From the NCBI GenBank assembly GCA_021399435.1, contig JAJTUP010000060.1, positions 62,001 to 126,000 of the forward strand: a stretch of DNA of 64,000 nucleotides. The letters run 5' to 3'. Positions 11,239-23,527 of this stretch are shown piece by piece. The notes below the pieces were generated by a model. That model was not told the DNA's origin. It made no database searches and was given only the letters and a program-made list of their open reading frames with translations. Origin of the DNA: Diaporthe sp. PMI_573. Lineage: Eukaryota > Ascomycota > Sordariomycetes > Diaporthales > Diaporthaceae. The first letter of the stretch is position 1, and every line of letters begins with the position of its first letter. Position numbers and translations under genes: made by a program.

Positions 11239-14200
11239 ATGGCGCATCCAAGGATGTTGAATGCCAGTGGCGCGCAGAATGGGGCCGAATCTCCTGCGCA
11301 GCCATCTGGTCACCAGCCCAGGTTCTCGCGCCCGTTCACACTGCAGGAGGCTCTTCCGTACTCTCCTTTCACCTCCGTCATTCCTTTCGAGTCGGGTATG
11401 TTCCACCCCCTCTGAGATTGCTCCAGTCAGGTATATGGTCCTCTAATCATCTGACAGATATCATCCCGACTCCGAATCTTGGTGCTGGCCCATCTTCGTC
11501 CCGTCTCGCCGATCTCGTCCCTCGACATGACTTCGATAACCTGAACAGGGACGCTGCGAACCCGTCAACTACATCGAGGCGCCTAGAGCAGAGTCTAGAG
11601 CACGTGCAGAATCTTTTGAACCCGAGCAGGATAGCACAATTGTAAGGCTTGGACTTGTTATACGTTCGGCGCAATGTACTGATTGAGGGCTCTAGCAATT
11701 TCAAGACCTGCCCCAAAGTTTCGACACTCAACCGCCCCACGAACAGTCTTTCTCTGAACCTGTCCCCTTTCTCAAGGATGGTCTTTGAGAAGACATCGGT
11801 CTCCTATACGTGCCCAACGACTGAAGCACCACGCATCAACGGGAAGCACCCCTCCACGAACCCCGGCCCTGCGAGACCACAAAAGCGAGAAAGCAAACCT
11901 GCCTCGAGCAGCCAGGATCCTGGGCACAAGGAACCTCAGTTTGCCGTCTTCATACCGACTAAGAAACAGTACGAAGCCGCAAATACAGCCGCCGCGCCAG
12001 ACGCCGCGCCAGACGCCGCGCCGGTGAGCAGCTCTGGGGTCAAGACGCCGCCGCCGCCGCCTTCCCCACTGCCGTCAGTCCCAGGAGATGCGGACGAGAT
12101 CGCTGAGCTACCGCCTCAGGCGGCGCCTCGACCTTTGAATAACTCGCAGACGGCTGGAACATTTTCGATAGACCTGCCCGCTGCGCCATCATTCAACAGG
12201 CAGGAGTATCTCGTGGTCCAGGAAGAAGCTGATGAGCCTACAAACTTGTCGAAACGGAAGCAGAGGCACGAGGAGTACCAGGACGGTCAAGATGTCTACG
12301 GGGCAAGTCGTGACCAGAAACAGAGGGCTGATTCGGCCTATCATCAGCTCCGCCGCTGCTTATTCGAGATCTTCCAGGCGGAGGATAGTGTCATGGCCAC
12401 TCATTCAGAGTCACACCCACTTGTCTGTTTGAATTCCCACCAGGAGCCCGCAATGACTACAGCAGCCCATCAAAAAGTACAGCCTCTTCTGCAAAATGCC
12501 ATATCTCTAGGGTCTTTCGTATATGTTCCCGTGGATGACATCCTGCGCGTGCAACGGCTCTGCGATGGTGCGCTGAAACAAACCCAAGACTTGGACCTGA
12601 AGGTCGACGAGACCTGGGGCGAGTCAGACGCACAAATCTGGGCTCAGCAGCTACCGGACGTCGACGCTGCGCTCAGGGCCGCCCGAACAGCTCTAAGGAT
12701 CATGTCTGCTGGCAGAGAAGACAAGCAACTTTACTCAGAGGACCTAATACAGGATTGCCTGAATCTCTTCCGTGAGGTTACGGATAGTATCATCGTACCG
12801 CTGACAGAGAAAGTCCGTCGTTACGGCACCACAAAGGAAGAAAAGCAAGGAAGTAAGGGCGGGGCCAAGGACAATAGCAAAGACCTGTTCGAGAGACTGC
12901 TCCCACACAGAAAGATCGCCCAGAATCTGTTCACTAGCTTCACCAGGCTGTATTCCGTCCTTACTACCCTGGTTGCCAGGATAGATTTGTCTGAATCTGT
13001 TGTCACGGCTCTGGAGACCATGTCATCCACCCTAATATTTGTCGAGAACGCCTACACAGACCGCGACTCAATTGTTGGGGTCCAGAAATTTGATGGCATT
13101 CGCCTGGTGGCAATGGACATGCTATCACAGATCTTTCTGAAGAACCCGCAGAGTCGAAACGGCATCATTGATGACGTTCTCTCTCAAATAGAGAAGGTCC
13201 CTCAGACCAAGCAGAAAGCCCGTCAGTTTAAGCTCAGCGATGGCAGAAGCATTCAGCCAGTATCGGCTCTCATTCTGCGGTTGATTCAAACCAGCGCCGG
13301 CAATGCCACTGATGTCAAGAGTGCTGAGAGCAAGCTGCTCCAATCACTCGACGGTGAACATGGGCAGGACGACGGTGATGTACCAGTCCCTGCTGCGTTG
13401 CGAGCCTCATCTATCCAGAGCGAAGACCAAGCAGCTTCTCAACACGGGCGATCTGCTGTAGAGCTCCATGGAATTTTGGCGCCATTGGCAGAAGCGACGA
13501 GGACTAGTGCATCCAATGTCATCAACTACATGGTTCTCCGAGCGCAAACGTCCACGAAGACCGGCGAGTCCCCTTTCCGCAGAATCCTTGAGAACTTTCT
13601 TGAGGATCTCGTCATTTGCTTGGATTCCTCAGATTGGCCTGCTTCTGAACTCCTTCTTCGAATACTCATGGGCAGGATGATGAATCTTGTGGACGGTGAG
13701 AGGACGCCAGCTCCGGCGAAGAACATGGCCTTGGAGATCCTTGGTTCGATGGGAGCTGCAATATCAAAGCTGAGGTCGCTCGTTCGGCGGACTGCAAATT
13801 CCCAGGACGCCGTGGAAGCCACTGAGCTAGGGATCTATCTCTCAGAACTTGCGTCCTCAACCCTCGAGCTTCGGTCACGCCCAGAGCAGCTTCTGTCATG
13901 GTCTGGACCTTACCGTGCAAGTCTTGAGTATCTTGACCAGCGATGCTCCGAAGATCCACATTTGTCCAGCGCGATATCCTTTCTGATCACAGACTGGGCG
14001 AGCAAAGTGGATGCTACGTACGATATGTTGAACAATGTGGATGACGATGAGCGGCTGCCTGAGTTTGGAAGACTCGCCTACCGTCTGAGAATGATGAGTG
14101 AGGATCGTCGTTGGCTGTCAACCGAATACAGCTTCGCACAAGTCTCTCCCACTCTTGCGAAGCTTTCATACCAAATCATCCTCATTCGGTCTCAATTCTG

Positions 14201-16913
14201 CGAATCATACAGGCACATTCTCAACATTTTGTTTCGCTTTATGACGTCCGACCAGGCCACAGTCCGCAGCAAGAGTCTCAAGAGTGTAGATGATGTTCTG
14301 GAGACAGACCCTACCATACTCGATGGAGATTCGACTTTCATTCAATTGGTCCTTCAGTGCTCGAGTGACTCCTCACCTCAGGTGCGGGATTCTGCACTTG
14401 GTCTGATTGGAAAGTGCATCGACTTGAGGCCAGTGCTCGAGGAACAGCTGATTCCGACTGTCGTCGACCGTTTCATAGACACCGGCGTCGGAGTCCGAAA
14501 GCGTGCAATGAAACTCGCTAAGGATATTTATCTTCGCAATTTGGACAAGAATGTCCGCAGCAATATTGCGAACGGCCTACTCCATCGTGTGCAGGATCCT
14601 GACGAAGGCGTTCGAGAAGTTGCGCGACAGATGATCGAGGAGATCTGGATCACTCCTTACTCGTCCGCAGAAGGTTCTGCAGCGTACAAGACGTCTCTCA
14701 CAGACCACGTCTCCCTGATGATGCAGACAGTGAAGCAAGGGAATGTGACCCCAGTCCTGGACAAGGTTTTTCAGTCGATACTGGGGTCTAAAGAAGCCAA
14801 CTTCAAAGTTGGGCAGATCCTCGTCGGCAGCATTTTTGACCTCTTCCATCATTCGGACTCGGAAAGAGAAGCGCTACAGCTTCTAATGATCTTCTCCAAG
14901 GCAGACGCAAAGCTTTTCACCTTTGAGCAAATCAAGATATTGCAATCGACGGTTGCGAGCATTGCCACGAACGAAGACCTGGCTATTTCTCGAGCTGTGG
15001 TAGTGATCTACCGTCGCGTCCTGCCGCAATTGCCTAATGTCCACGACTCATTCCTTACTGACATATTGAATCCATTAATGCAAGCCGTACCCAAGGTGAC
15101 CCGAGCACTTCTGGACGATGTGGTTGGGTGTCTGTGGATCATCAGCGGCTTGCTTGGAAGCATAGAGAAGCTGTCGCGACTGGCGCTCTCGGCGCTACAA
15201 GGGATACAAAAAATCCGGGCCGCGACAAAGGGCAGGGCCCTCGACGACAAGACCATGCGGACGTTCGATCGCTATTCGCTCATCGTGGGAATGGTGGGAA
15301 AGCATTGCGACCTAGAGAGCAAGTTGGCCTCATTCAAGGCTGCGTTTCCAGCTTTCAAAGGAGGCACAGTGTCGAAACTCATGGTTGACGTGGTGATTCC
15401 TTTGGCCAGTCCATCACAGCCTCTTGAAGCGAGGAAATCTGCGCTCGATGCCGTCGGCCTCATATGTCAATCGTGGCCAAGGAACTATGTGTCCGCGAAC
15501 GTGTACACGACATTTCAGCAAGTATTTGACGAGCAAGCCCCTGTGTTGGAAACAATGATTCTGGGATCCATCAAGGAGTTCCTGTTTACGGAGGAGCAGC
15601 GCTCTGAACTAGCAGCTTCGGAAGGCACCGCCAAAGACGAGAAGGGCGAGAAGTTGAACCTCAAAGTTATGGGGGGAACTACCTATGACGATGTCTCCAG
15701 CGCCACGACGCAGCGTTTTCTTTCAGATATCACACGAATAGCGCTAGCCACGCAGGACGAGCATGCATTTTTGGCTGTCGAAGTCTTGGCGAGCATCAAC
15801 CGCCAGGGTCTGGTCCACCCCAAGGAGACCGGCGTCACCTTGATTACATTGGAGACCTCTTCGGTGAACAAGATCTCAGAGCTTGCTTTCCGTGAGCACC
15901 GCGCTTTGCACGACAAGTACGAGACCGTCCTCGAGCGAGAATATGCCAAGGCAGTACAGTCCGCGTTCGCTTATCAGCGTGACATTGCTCACGACCCTCG
16001 CGGTGCCACCACCGACCCGTTCCACTCCAAGCTTCACCTGATGATGGAGGTCCTCAAATCCAGCAAGGCCAAGAACCGGACGAAATTCCTCGACAAGCTG
16101 TGTGGACAAGTTGAATTCGAGCCTGCGAAACTAGATGCCAGGGGAAACATGCCAGGGCACGTCCAGCTGTCCCAATTTATCATCGAAAATCTGGCATTTT
16201 TTGACTACGCCACCGTGAGCGAGTTGTTCTGCACAGTGACCACCATGGAGAAGCTCGTGACCAGCACAGGAGCAAGCGTCGCCCAAGCGATCGAGGCGGA
16301 AATCTTCCAGGTTACGATGGACGCAGTGACTAACCCTCAGGCTGCTCCCGACGGCGGCGATCAACCAGTATTTGCGCCACCCCCACCTGCGGTTGATGCC
16401 AAGCGTCTTCGGCAGCTGGCAGCTGGATCCATGATCCTGCAAGCCATGTGGGAAGCGCGGTCGTATCTCCGCCGGCAATACAACCTCGGGACGGGTAGGC
16501 ACAATCACAAGTCCAAGGCCGGCAGCAAAGATAAGGACACCACCAAGCCGGTCAAAGTGCAGGCGGTCACGGGCGACAAGGTGTGGGAGGACATAGCCTC
16601 GATCATGGGCTCGCTCTCCTCGCAGGAGCGCATGATGCAGCAGTGCCGATCCTTTGTGGACCTCCTCAACGTCGATAGGGAGTTCAAGGTCGCGGACGAG
16701 GATGGCGACGCCAACGGCGACGACCCGGCTACGCCGAGCGGCGATGATGACGATGACGGTGCCGACATGGGCCGGGGCCGGAAGCGCAAGTCCAACTCGA
16801 CGCCCGGCAGCGGCCGGAAGAAGCGGCAGCGCTCGTCCTCGCAGGTACGGAAGCGTGGGAGACCCCGCAAGAGCGCCGTGGCGGATGGCGATGATGATAT
16901 GGAGTTCTTTTGA
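11239..16913 (+). CDS. scc2: Sister chromatid cohesion loader Scc2 (NIPBL/Mis4)
   Basis: A 1852-residue protein from three exons (11239-11395, 11458-11641, 11696-16913; 5559 nt). Scc2 with Scc4 loads cohesin on chromatin and drives loop extrusion. The N-terminus has the fungal Scc2 motif FTLQEALPYSPFTSVIPF, then DIIPTPNLG, followed by a long disordered region (residues about 130-280) with Pro- and Ala-rich tracts, including a small tandem repeat encoding DAAPDAAP at 11992-12022. From roughly residue 380 the protein is helical, with HEAT repeats such as SPQVRDSALGLIGKCIDLRP and GVGVRKRAMKLAKDIYLRN. The Nipped-B C-terminal domain follows (AFLAVEVLASINRQGLVHP). The tail is acidic and then basic, with a nuclear-localisation-like KRGRPRKS. 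The ATG at 11239 is the first in frame after a stop, and a second in-frame ATG lies five codons on. Confidence 0.92.
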
Positions 16914-17795
16914 GTGTCGACTGGCGGTTGTGACGCTCGTGTGGGTGGGACAAGGGGTTTGTTGTTGGAATGTAATGATGTGTTTTGGCAGGCCTCCAAA
17001 AACAAAAAGGAGGCTCGGCTGGCCAGAGAACAGGACTTATAAGGCGTTTTTGGCCTCCCCCAATAGGTCGGGGAGAATTTCGATGGGCGTCACAGGGGCT
17101 GTTTTTTCTTTGCCTCGGGGGACACATTCATGATACCTCATCTGCGTCGGAGTTAGACTTGCTGCATCAGGAGACAGACAGCTACTTCGCTGTTGGCTCT
17201 TGGCTGGACGGACGCGCAGTCACACAATAATAGCACACATACGACTGATCCCGGGTGGGGACAGCTGATACTCAACAATGCAAGGCCATTTTGCCTCCTG
17301 GGCCTTGGTATTATAAGATCCCTTTGCTTAGAGCCGTGATAATCTAACACCGACTGACTGACTGCCTGACTGACTTGGATGGAATGCGTGGGCGCCACCG
17401 TATAATAGAAGATATCCTGAACGCCATTGGCCGGATGATGTTTCCCTCCAAAAACAAAGCCCTATGCAGGAAAGATGCAGAACCTGATGCAGAAAATCAG
17501 AATGCGCGGGCGAACGTGCCTATAACAAATCAACATGCGATGCTTGTCCAGCCTCTCCCAGCCCGACTTGACCAATGCTCCTGACCGAAACGACCAAAAG
17601 CAGCAGATGACAGCGAACGTGTGCGTCCTAATGAGCAAAGAAAGGCAAGGAAATTCGTCAACCGGGTATCGTGCCGTGAGACCATCCAGGTCCCATCTTC
17701 GTCGCTTCTATCCAATCGTCCCCCTTACTCGTCCTCCAGGTGATAGGGGATGTCGAAACCCAGAGCCCGAAGAAGTTGTCGTCGACATTGAGCCT
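16914..17795. other. Intergenic, about 0.9 kb: convergent 3' flanks
   Basis: This lies between the convergent SCC2 and Rab genes. It holds a short imperfect GACT-type repeat at 17348-17375. No gene or structured RNA was recognised. Confidence 0.6.
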
Positions 17796-19002
17796 TCAGC
17801 AACACTTCTTGCCCCTGCGCTCCTGACCGTCTGGGCGGTTGTGCTCGCCGTCCTGCTGCTGCTGTGTGCTGGCACCCCGCTCGATGGTCACAGCAGGTGA
17901 GAAGTTCGGCGAGAACAACCACGACCGCCTGTCCCTGCCCACCCTGAAGCTGCCCCTCGAGTTTGCCCCATCGAAGTAGCCCCCGGGGCCGCCGGCGCCT
18001 TCGTAGCTGCCGGCTTGTCCCTCCAAACCGGGCGTGAGGCCCGGCGTGGCGGTAGCGGCAAGCAGGGCCGCCGACATCTTGCGGTTCTGCTCGACGAGCT
18101 TCCGGGTGACGACCCTGAACACCTCCTCCACGCCCTCGCCCGACTCGGCGCTGATCTCGTGGCAGGCGTCCCAGCCAACTTCCTGGCCCCAGAACCCGGA
18201 TGACCGTTTCGAGGTGGGACTGCGGGGCTCGGCGGATGTGCAGTCGCTGCTGGAGAAGAAGCCGCCGCTTCCGCTGAGACTCCCGGCGCCGTTGAGGTGC
18301 CCAGCAGGTGTAGCGGTCGGCGGGGGCGTAGAGCTCAAGCCCGGAGCGAGATTTTCGGCGACGTAGGCCTAGATAACTCAAGAGTCAGCTACTCGAATGA
18401 GACGGGAGAAGCTTTCTGCGAACAAGGGTGGGGCAGGACGGCCGCACTCCAAAGAGACGAATGTAGATTCTGGAAGCTGCTTACAATACAACGTTCGAAA
18501 GGGACCTCTCGCTTGGAGGGCTCGCGGGCGACCACGTCGGACTTGGTGCCCACGACGTGGAGGACAATGTCGTGGGGGAGGTTGCGGCGGAGCTCGGTCA
18601 GCCAGGCGCCCATGTCGGCAAAGCTCTGGGCGTCGGTGATGGAGTAGCACAGGATGCAGGCGTTAGCCCCCCGGTAGTAGAGGCGCGAGATGGACCGGAA
18701 CCGTTCCTGGCCGGCTGTGAGTAGACATAGTCAGTACTAGGCGGGCGCGCTAGAAAGTGAGACAGTCGCGACCGGACTTGTACTCGAGACTTTGACCTTG
18801 ACTTGCCTGTGTCCCAGATCTGGAGTCGCACGACGGTATCTGTATCGCTATCGACGACGCGCTTGGTCATGAAGCTTGCGCCGACGGTGGAGGTCAGCTG
18901 TTCGGGCTGGAAGGCGCCCTTGCAGTAACGCATGACCAGCGATGTCTTGCCGACCCCCTGGGAGCCCAGCACCACTATCTTGGCCTCGAGGGCCGACGAC
19001 AT
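17796..19002 (-). CDS. Rab-family small GTPase with a long insertion before G5
   Basis: A 332-residue Rab/Ypt GTPase from three exons (19002-18807, 18714-18485, 18368-17796; 999 nt). Rab proteins are membrane-anchored switches in vesicle traffic. The P-loop GSQGVGKTS (residues 13-21), switch region STVGASF, G3 box WDTAGQE, G4 box TKSD (122-125) and G5-like EISAESGEGVEEVF are present. The protein ends KKCC, a double-cysteine site for geranylgeranylation. Between G4 and G5 lies a Ser/Gly/Pro-rich insertion, and a second such stretch precedes the CC end, so it is much longer than a typical 200-residue Rab. Intron 1 has a GC donor (ACACAG then GCAAGT), required to make DTAGQE. I cannot name the subfamily; the RSISRLYYRGANACILCYS block suggests a fungal Rab5/Rab22/24-like group. 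Confidence 0.88.
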
Positions 19003-20305
19003 GGCGGCGTCTTTTGTGTATGCGCTCGGGGTTCGTATAGGACTGGTTGGACCCTGTGGTTTCTTGCGATCGCGCGAGATGTTTCTCCTGGCGTCTGGTA
19101 CCCTGAAACCCTGGAGGAATTGGACCCAGTCGCTGGTGATGCTATTGCTGCTTGCTTATCTCTGTCGGAAAGGGATGGAATGAACGGAAGCGCCGGTAGC
19201 AGCTTGGCATGCTCGGGAATTGAATTTCTTAGGAAGGCGTCATGGCCATGTGAAGCCGTTGGTGATGTGCGCGTGGTGGGACCTGGATGACGACAGGGCA
19301 GATGCGTTACACCGGGAATGGGGCGTGACTGGAGGTATGAGGAAGGGGGAGAACTTTAATAGGATGGCATTCAAGGACAGGAGGAAGAGCTAGAAGAAGG
19401 AGAGAAAGAAGAAAAAAAGAAGGGATAAAAAGCTGAAGTGTGACGGGAGATGAGATCAACAGAGACGAGGAGGCAGACGAAGGCGCGGAAGTTGTACCAG
19501 CTGACCCAAGTGCCCCCTGCTAGCAAACATGTCAGTCAGTCAGTCAGTCCCCTTCTGCCTGTGAGTCTCTGTGCCGGCAGCAGGCGATGGCATGGCTGCA
19601 TTGGGCTGGCCTGGGGTGGTCCCAGGGAAGCCGCATGGAATTGGGATACCGCCCGCAGGGGTCCCAAGGCTCTGCGCCTGCTTGGCACATGCACCTTTTT
19701 TTTTGTCCGTCGACGCGGTATCTACCAATGTACTTCTACTACGACGACGGAGACGCGGTGAGGCAAGATACGATATGACATGCTGCAGCGTACCATCGCT
19801 GCTGCATGCAGCACGGTGGGGTGGGCAGTTTATGCTACAGCAGCACCCTGCAGCTTACACGAGGATCATGGCACAAGCTGGATGCACGAAGGAGGGTGTG
19901 CCAGTCGACCAGAGGCTAATGTACCTACCCTTTGCGTCTCATACCGCTCTCGCATCAGCCGTGTACCGGCTCGATACGGGTACTTTGTGGAACAGACAAG
20001 TTGATTCTCATCTGCTTCCCCGTCTTTGTGCTGTTTTTGTCCATGGCCGTCTCGTCTTGTGTCAGCTCGTCCCCGTTGTTGACTCACTCAGGGATGCGAG
20101 GAGGAAAAGAAAAATGACAGTGGGGGTGTGATCTTGTGATATTCTGAGGCTTACTGCACCGCCAACCTGACAGCCTTTAGCGCGCTGGCCCATGACCAGC
20201 ACCGCCGCCGCCAACACCAACACCAACACCAACACCAAAACCAATAACCAAGGAATCCATCTGTTCTACTCTGTGATTTGTAATGTGTGTCTTTGTGTTC
20301 GAAAT
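19003..20305. other. Intergenic, about 1.3 kb, with microsatellites
   Basis: This is the 5' flank of the Rab gene and the 3' flank of the lactate dehydrogenase gene. It includes (GTCA)n at 19531-19548 and a CCAACA-type repeat at 20211-20250. No gene is supported. Confidence 0.6.
20211..20250 (+). repeat. CCAACA-type microsatellite
   Basis: About six units of CCAACA, the last ones imperfect, lie in the 3' flank of the lactate dehydrogenase gene. Confidence 0.85.
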
Positions 20306-21914
20306 CTACAACTTCGGCCTCTGCGGCGGGTTCGCCAGCGGGTCGTAGGTCGACCACGCGAGGTTGTCCTGGGGCACGCCGTTGCCGTGGTTGAACAGGC
20401 TCCTGGTGTCGATGAGCGAAGGGTTGAGCTGGTCGACGCTGGTGCAGCCGATGAGCCGCATGTTCATCTCCATCTCGTCGCGCAGCAGCTGCATCGCCCG
20501 GTCCACGCCCTCGAAGCCGTACGCCGACATGGCGTACAGGAACGGCCGGCCGATGCCCACCCCCTTGGCCCCGAGGCACAGCGCCTTGATGATGTCCGTC
20601 GCCCGCCTGACGCCGCCGTCCACAAACACCTCGATGCGGTCCTGCAGCCCCAGCTCGCGGAGCCGCGGCATCGTCTCGGCCAGCACCTCGACGCCCGACC
20701 GCGCGAAGTCCAGCTGCCGACCGCCGTGGTTCGACAGCACCACGCCCTGCACGCCCGCGTCCACCGCCCGCAGCACGTCCTCGACCCGCTGCACCCCCTT
20801 GAGGATGATGGGCATCTTGGTGATGCTCTGGAACCAGGGTATGTCCTTCCACGACAGCGCCGGGTCGATAAACGACGAGATGGCCCGCGCCGCTCCCTGC
20901 GAGTTGTCCGTCTGCTGCCCGCTCTGCACGCTGGTGCCCGCGTCGTCGAACTTGCTGCGCATGTCCTTCTCCCGCCGCCCCAGCTGCGGCGCGTCCACCG
21001 TGATGAAGAGAGCCCGGCACCCCCTCTTCTCGGCGTGCTGCACGATCTTGCGCGTGATCTCCCGGTCCTTGTTGACGTACAGCTGCATCCACTGCACCTG
21101 GTCGCCCTCGGCCGCGTCCATGATCTCGTCGAACGAGCACGACGCCAGCGTCGGTATCATCTGCACCACGTTGTGCTTCTTGGCCGCCCGCGTCAGCAGC
21201 ACCTCGCCCTCCGGGTTGCCCAGCTTGCCCAGCGCCGTCGCCGTCACGTAGAAGGGCATGTCCACCTTGGTCCCCAGCATCGTCGTCGAGAAGTCGACCT
21301 TCTCCACGTCGACAAGGATCTGGGGCCTGAACCATATCCGGTGGAACGCGGCGTGGTTCTCGCGCAATGTCTAGTTCTCTGCGTTAGCACGTATACTTTT
21401 GCACGCCGTTTCATTCCCGGCGAACTAGGGCTCGTAGTGCTCACAATCTCGTCATCGGCCGCGCTAGAGTAGTAGCCCCAGGCAGTCTTCTTCATGATCC
21501 TCCTGGCGACAGCCTCAAAGTCCATGAGGTTGTAGCACTGGTCCAGGAGAGGTTTCGTCTCGATGAGCTTGAGGCGCTCCTTCTCCTCGTCAGTTATCTC
21601 CTTCTCCTCCTTGGCGACCGTGTTCATGTCCACATCACCAAGGTGCTTGGACTTGTCCAGGTACTTGTCCAGCGTATCTGGAGGGTGGATGGGCTCAAAC
21701 TCCTCTGTAGCATCTTTTCCCTACCATCTGAGCGTCAGCCACTTGCACAAGGGGTAGGGACGAGAAATCGGCTCACAGCATATTTCAGGATGATCTTCAT
21801 CCCCCCGGGATGCTCTGGAAGGAACTCTGTCACATCGTATGCCTTGCCATGCACCACCACCCAGCAGTCCTCCTGGGTGCTGTGCTTGGCGACCTCTTGC
21901 CCTGTCAGAGGCAT
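20306..21914 (-). CDS. L-lactate dehydrogenase, cytochrome b2 type (FMN and haem b5)
   Basis: A 492-residue flavocytochrome from three exons (21914-21777, 21720-21445, 21370-20306; 1479 nt). These enzymes oxidise L-lactate to pyruvate at FMN and pass electrons through a b5 haem to cytochrome c. The N-terminal cytochrome b5 domain has both haem-ligand His motifs, EFLPEHPGG and [10 protein letters not shown]. The FMN-dependent alpha-hydroxy acid dehydrogenase domain follows with FFITVDAP-like [18 protein letters not shown], the catalytic SNHGGRQLD and [12 protein letters not shown]. The start at 21914 ([12 protein letters not shown]) leaves no room for the long mitochondrial presequence of yeast Cyb2, so the product may be cytosolic or a related hydroxy-acid oxidase. 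An upstream exon is possible, because CTGACAG just after the ATG resembles an acceptor. Substrate is inferred from the domain pair. Confidence 0.88.
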
Positions 21915-22644
21915 ATTCAGAGTTATTCAGAGAATATACTGATGCTGCAGGTAGAAGAGAGAAAAATTGCCGTGCAAGTGCTTCCACGGTATTATTATAT
22001 TGAGCACGACGCGGTTGCAAGCCGAGAATACTCCTGACCTGGCCGATTGGAAGGATGAGTGGGTTAGATATGCGACGGCGAATTCCCGGACCAGAGACTC
22101 TGAATCAGCTTCCGAAGTCGCGTGGCTAGCTCGACCGCAGTACCGGAACTCTCGAAAATGAATGCCGTCACCGACCGACGGACTGGATGTGGCGCCTGGA
22201 TTTGGGGTCCCGGAAAGTCAATGGCATCTGCTCTTAGCAGCATCCCGGCGACGGGTGGCCACGGATAGCCTTATTAATACATGCCGAGCCGTTGGACCGT
22301 CCAGACTGAACCCCTGCTCGCCTCGGGTCAAAGAAGCGCGGGGAAACCTTCTCCACACCCAAGGTTTCTTGTACACTACACTAACTGTCACAGTACCGCG
22401 TTTTATACGGAGCACGCTGATCTACAACGCCAAGGCCGGGGTAAAAGATAGCCCACGATAAGGTTACACGGTGTAGAGAGAGCATTGTCAGTGTGGATGT
22501 TTGACGGTGTTGATCTGTACCGTCGAGTACCTATGTCTACTGGTGAATCATGCTATGCTGGGAAAGACTGGTAGGGGAATATCCGATATCTGGACCCTGT
22601 ATCCTTTTCTTACAACCACTTGTGTATACGTCTATCCTGCCTCA
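21915..22644. other. Intergenic, about 0.7 kb: no gene seen
   Basis: This stretch lies upstream of the lactate dehydrogenase gene and downstream of the WSC gene. No open frame with family features was found, nor any repeat. Confidence 0.55.
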
Positions 22645-23527
22645 TCAAGCCAAGACTACCGGGCTGAAGTCCTTCACATACAATTGCATGGTGAGGCTAC
22701 CCCCGCAGGTTTCCGACGAGTTTCCGCCACAGGGAGTTGCGCACTTGGATGGGTCCGTCAGCTTCGAGAGTGGGTCGAGGGTATTGCCGCACCAGCATTC
22801 GCTGCCGTATTGCAGACCAGCATATTTGTAATTGCTGTAGCTGCACAGGACCAGGCATTTGTTGCTCGTCAACTGTTTTACGCCTCAGTCACGCTGGTTC
22901 GCGCAACGAGGAAGCAGGGAGATGCGAGACATACCTTGTCTGTAGCGAGGACTCTGTGTAGAGCCCTTGAATTCTGAGGCTCGGCGTAGCAGCCCTGAGG
23001 GGTGTAATTGACCTTGGGTACCTGCATTGTCAAGTTCGATTTGTAAAGACTGAGCAGGTTGCCTCCACCGCAGGTCTGAGTGAGGTCGCCAATGCAGGGA
23101 AGAGCACAGGCGCTGTCAGGGACTTGGTAAGTTGAATCGTGGAGTTTATATCCACAATAACATTCGTTTCCGAACTCAAGGCCGTCTGCAACGCAGGCGT
23201 GTCAGCAAGGGAGTAAACCACAAAAAGAGTATGAAGCATACAGTATCGGTAGCCCTTGCAGAAGTCCTGGCACACGCCAATGGTCAAGCGAGGGTGAGTG
23301 AGGGTGGCACGGCTGAGAGCACGTGTTCCGGTTGCCTCGCGGTAGCAGCCGACATAGCTGGTGCTCAACGGGATGTGGGCTGTGTCACTTTCATCGACAG
23401 TGGCATGAGTTGTGACATTGGCTGAGAAATCATCCGTGGCGAGGAGTGTGACATCGTTCGTGGCGCTGGCGAGCGGATTGGCGACGGCGAGGGCACAGAG
23501 GCCCAGAAGAAGGATAAAGGAAGCCAT
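22645..23527 (-). CDS. Secreted protein with two WSC domains
   Basis: A 254-residue protein from three exons (23527-23242, 23185-22935, 22872-22645; 765 nt). A signal peptide, MASFILLLGLCALAVANPLA, is followed by about 35 Thr/Asp-rich residues and two cysteine-rich WSC domains. The first starts SYVGCYREATGTRAL and contains YYGLEFGNECYCGY and CGGGNLLSLY. The second starts GCYAEPQNSRAL and contains YAGLQYGSECWCGN and CGGSLTMQLY. WSC domains are carbohydrate-binding folds found in wall stress sensors and in secreted enzymes. There is no transmembrane segment or GPI signal after the second domain, so it is probably a secreted or wall-associated lectin rather than a sensor. Each domain is interrupted by an intron just after its first cysteine-rich block. 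No catalytic domain is attached. Confidence 0.87.

Noticed and set aside
20151..21335. Minus-strand frame of 394 codons in another phase
   Set aside because: Arg/Gly/Ala-rich shadow of the same gene with no family features.
20192..21472. Plus-strand open frame of 426 codons
   Set aside because: It is the antisense shadow of the GC-rich lactate dehydrogenase gene, whose minus-strand product has clear b5 and FMN-domain motifs.
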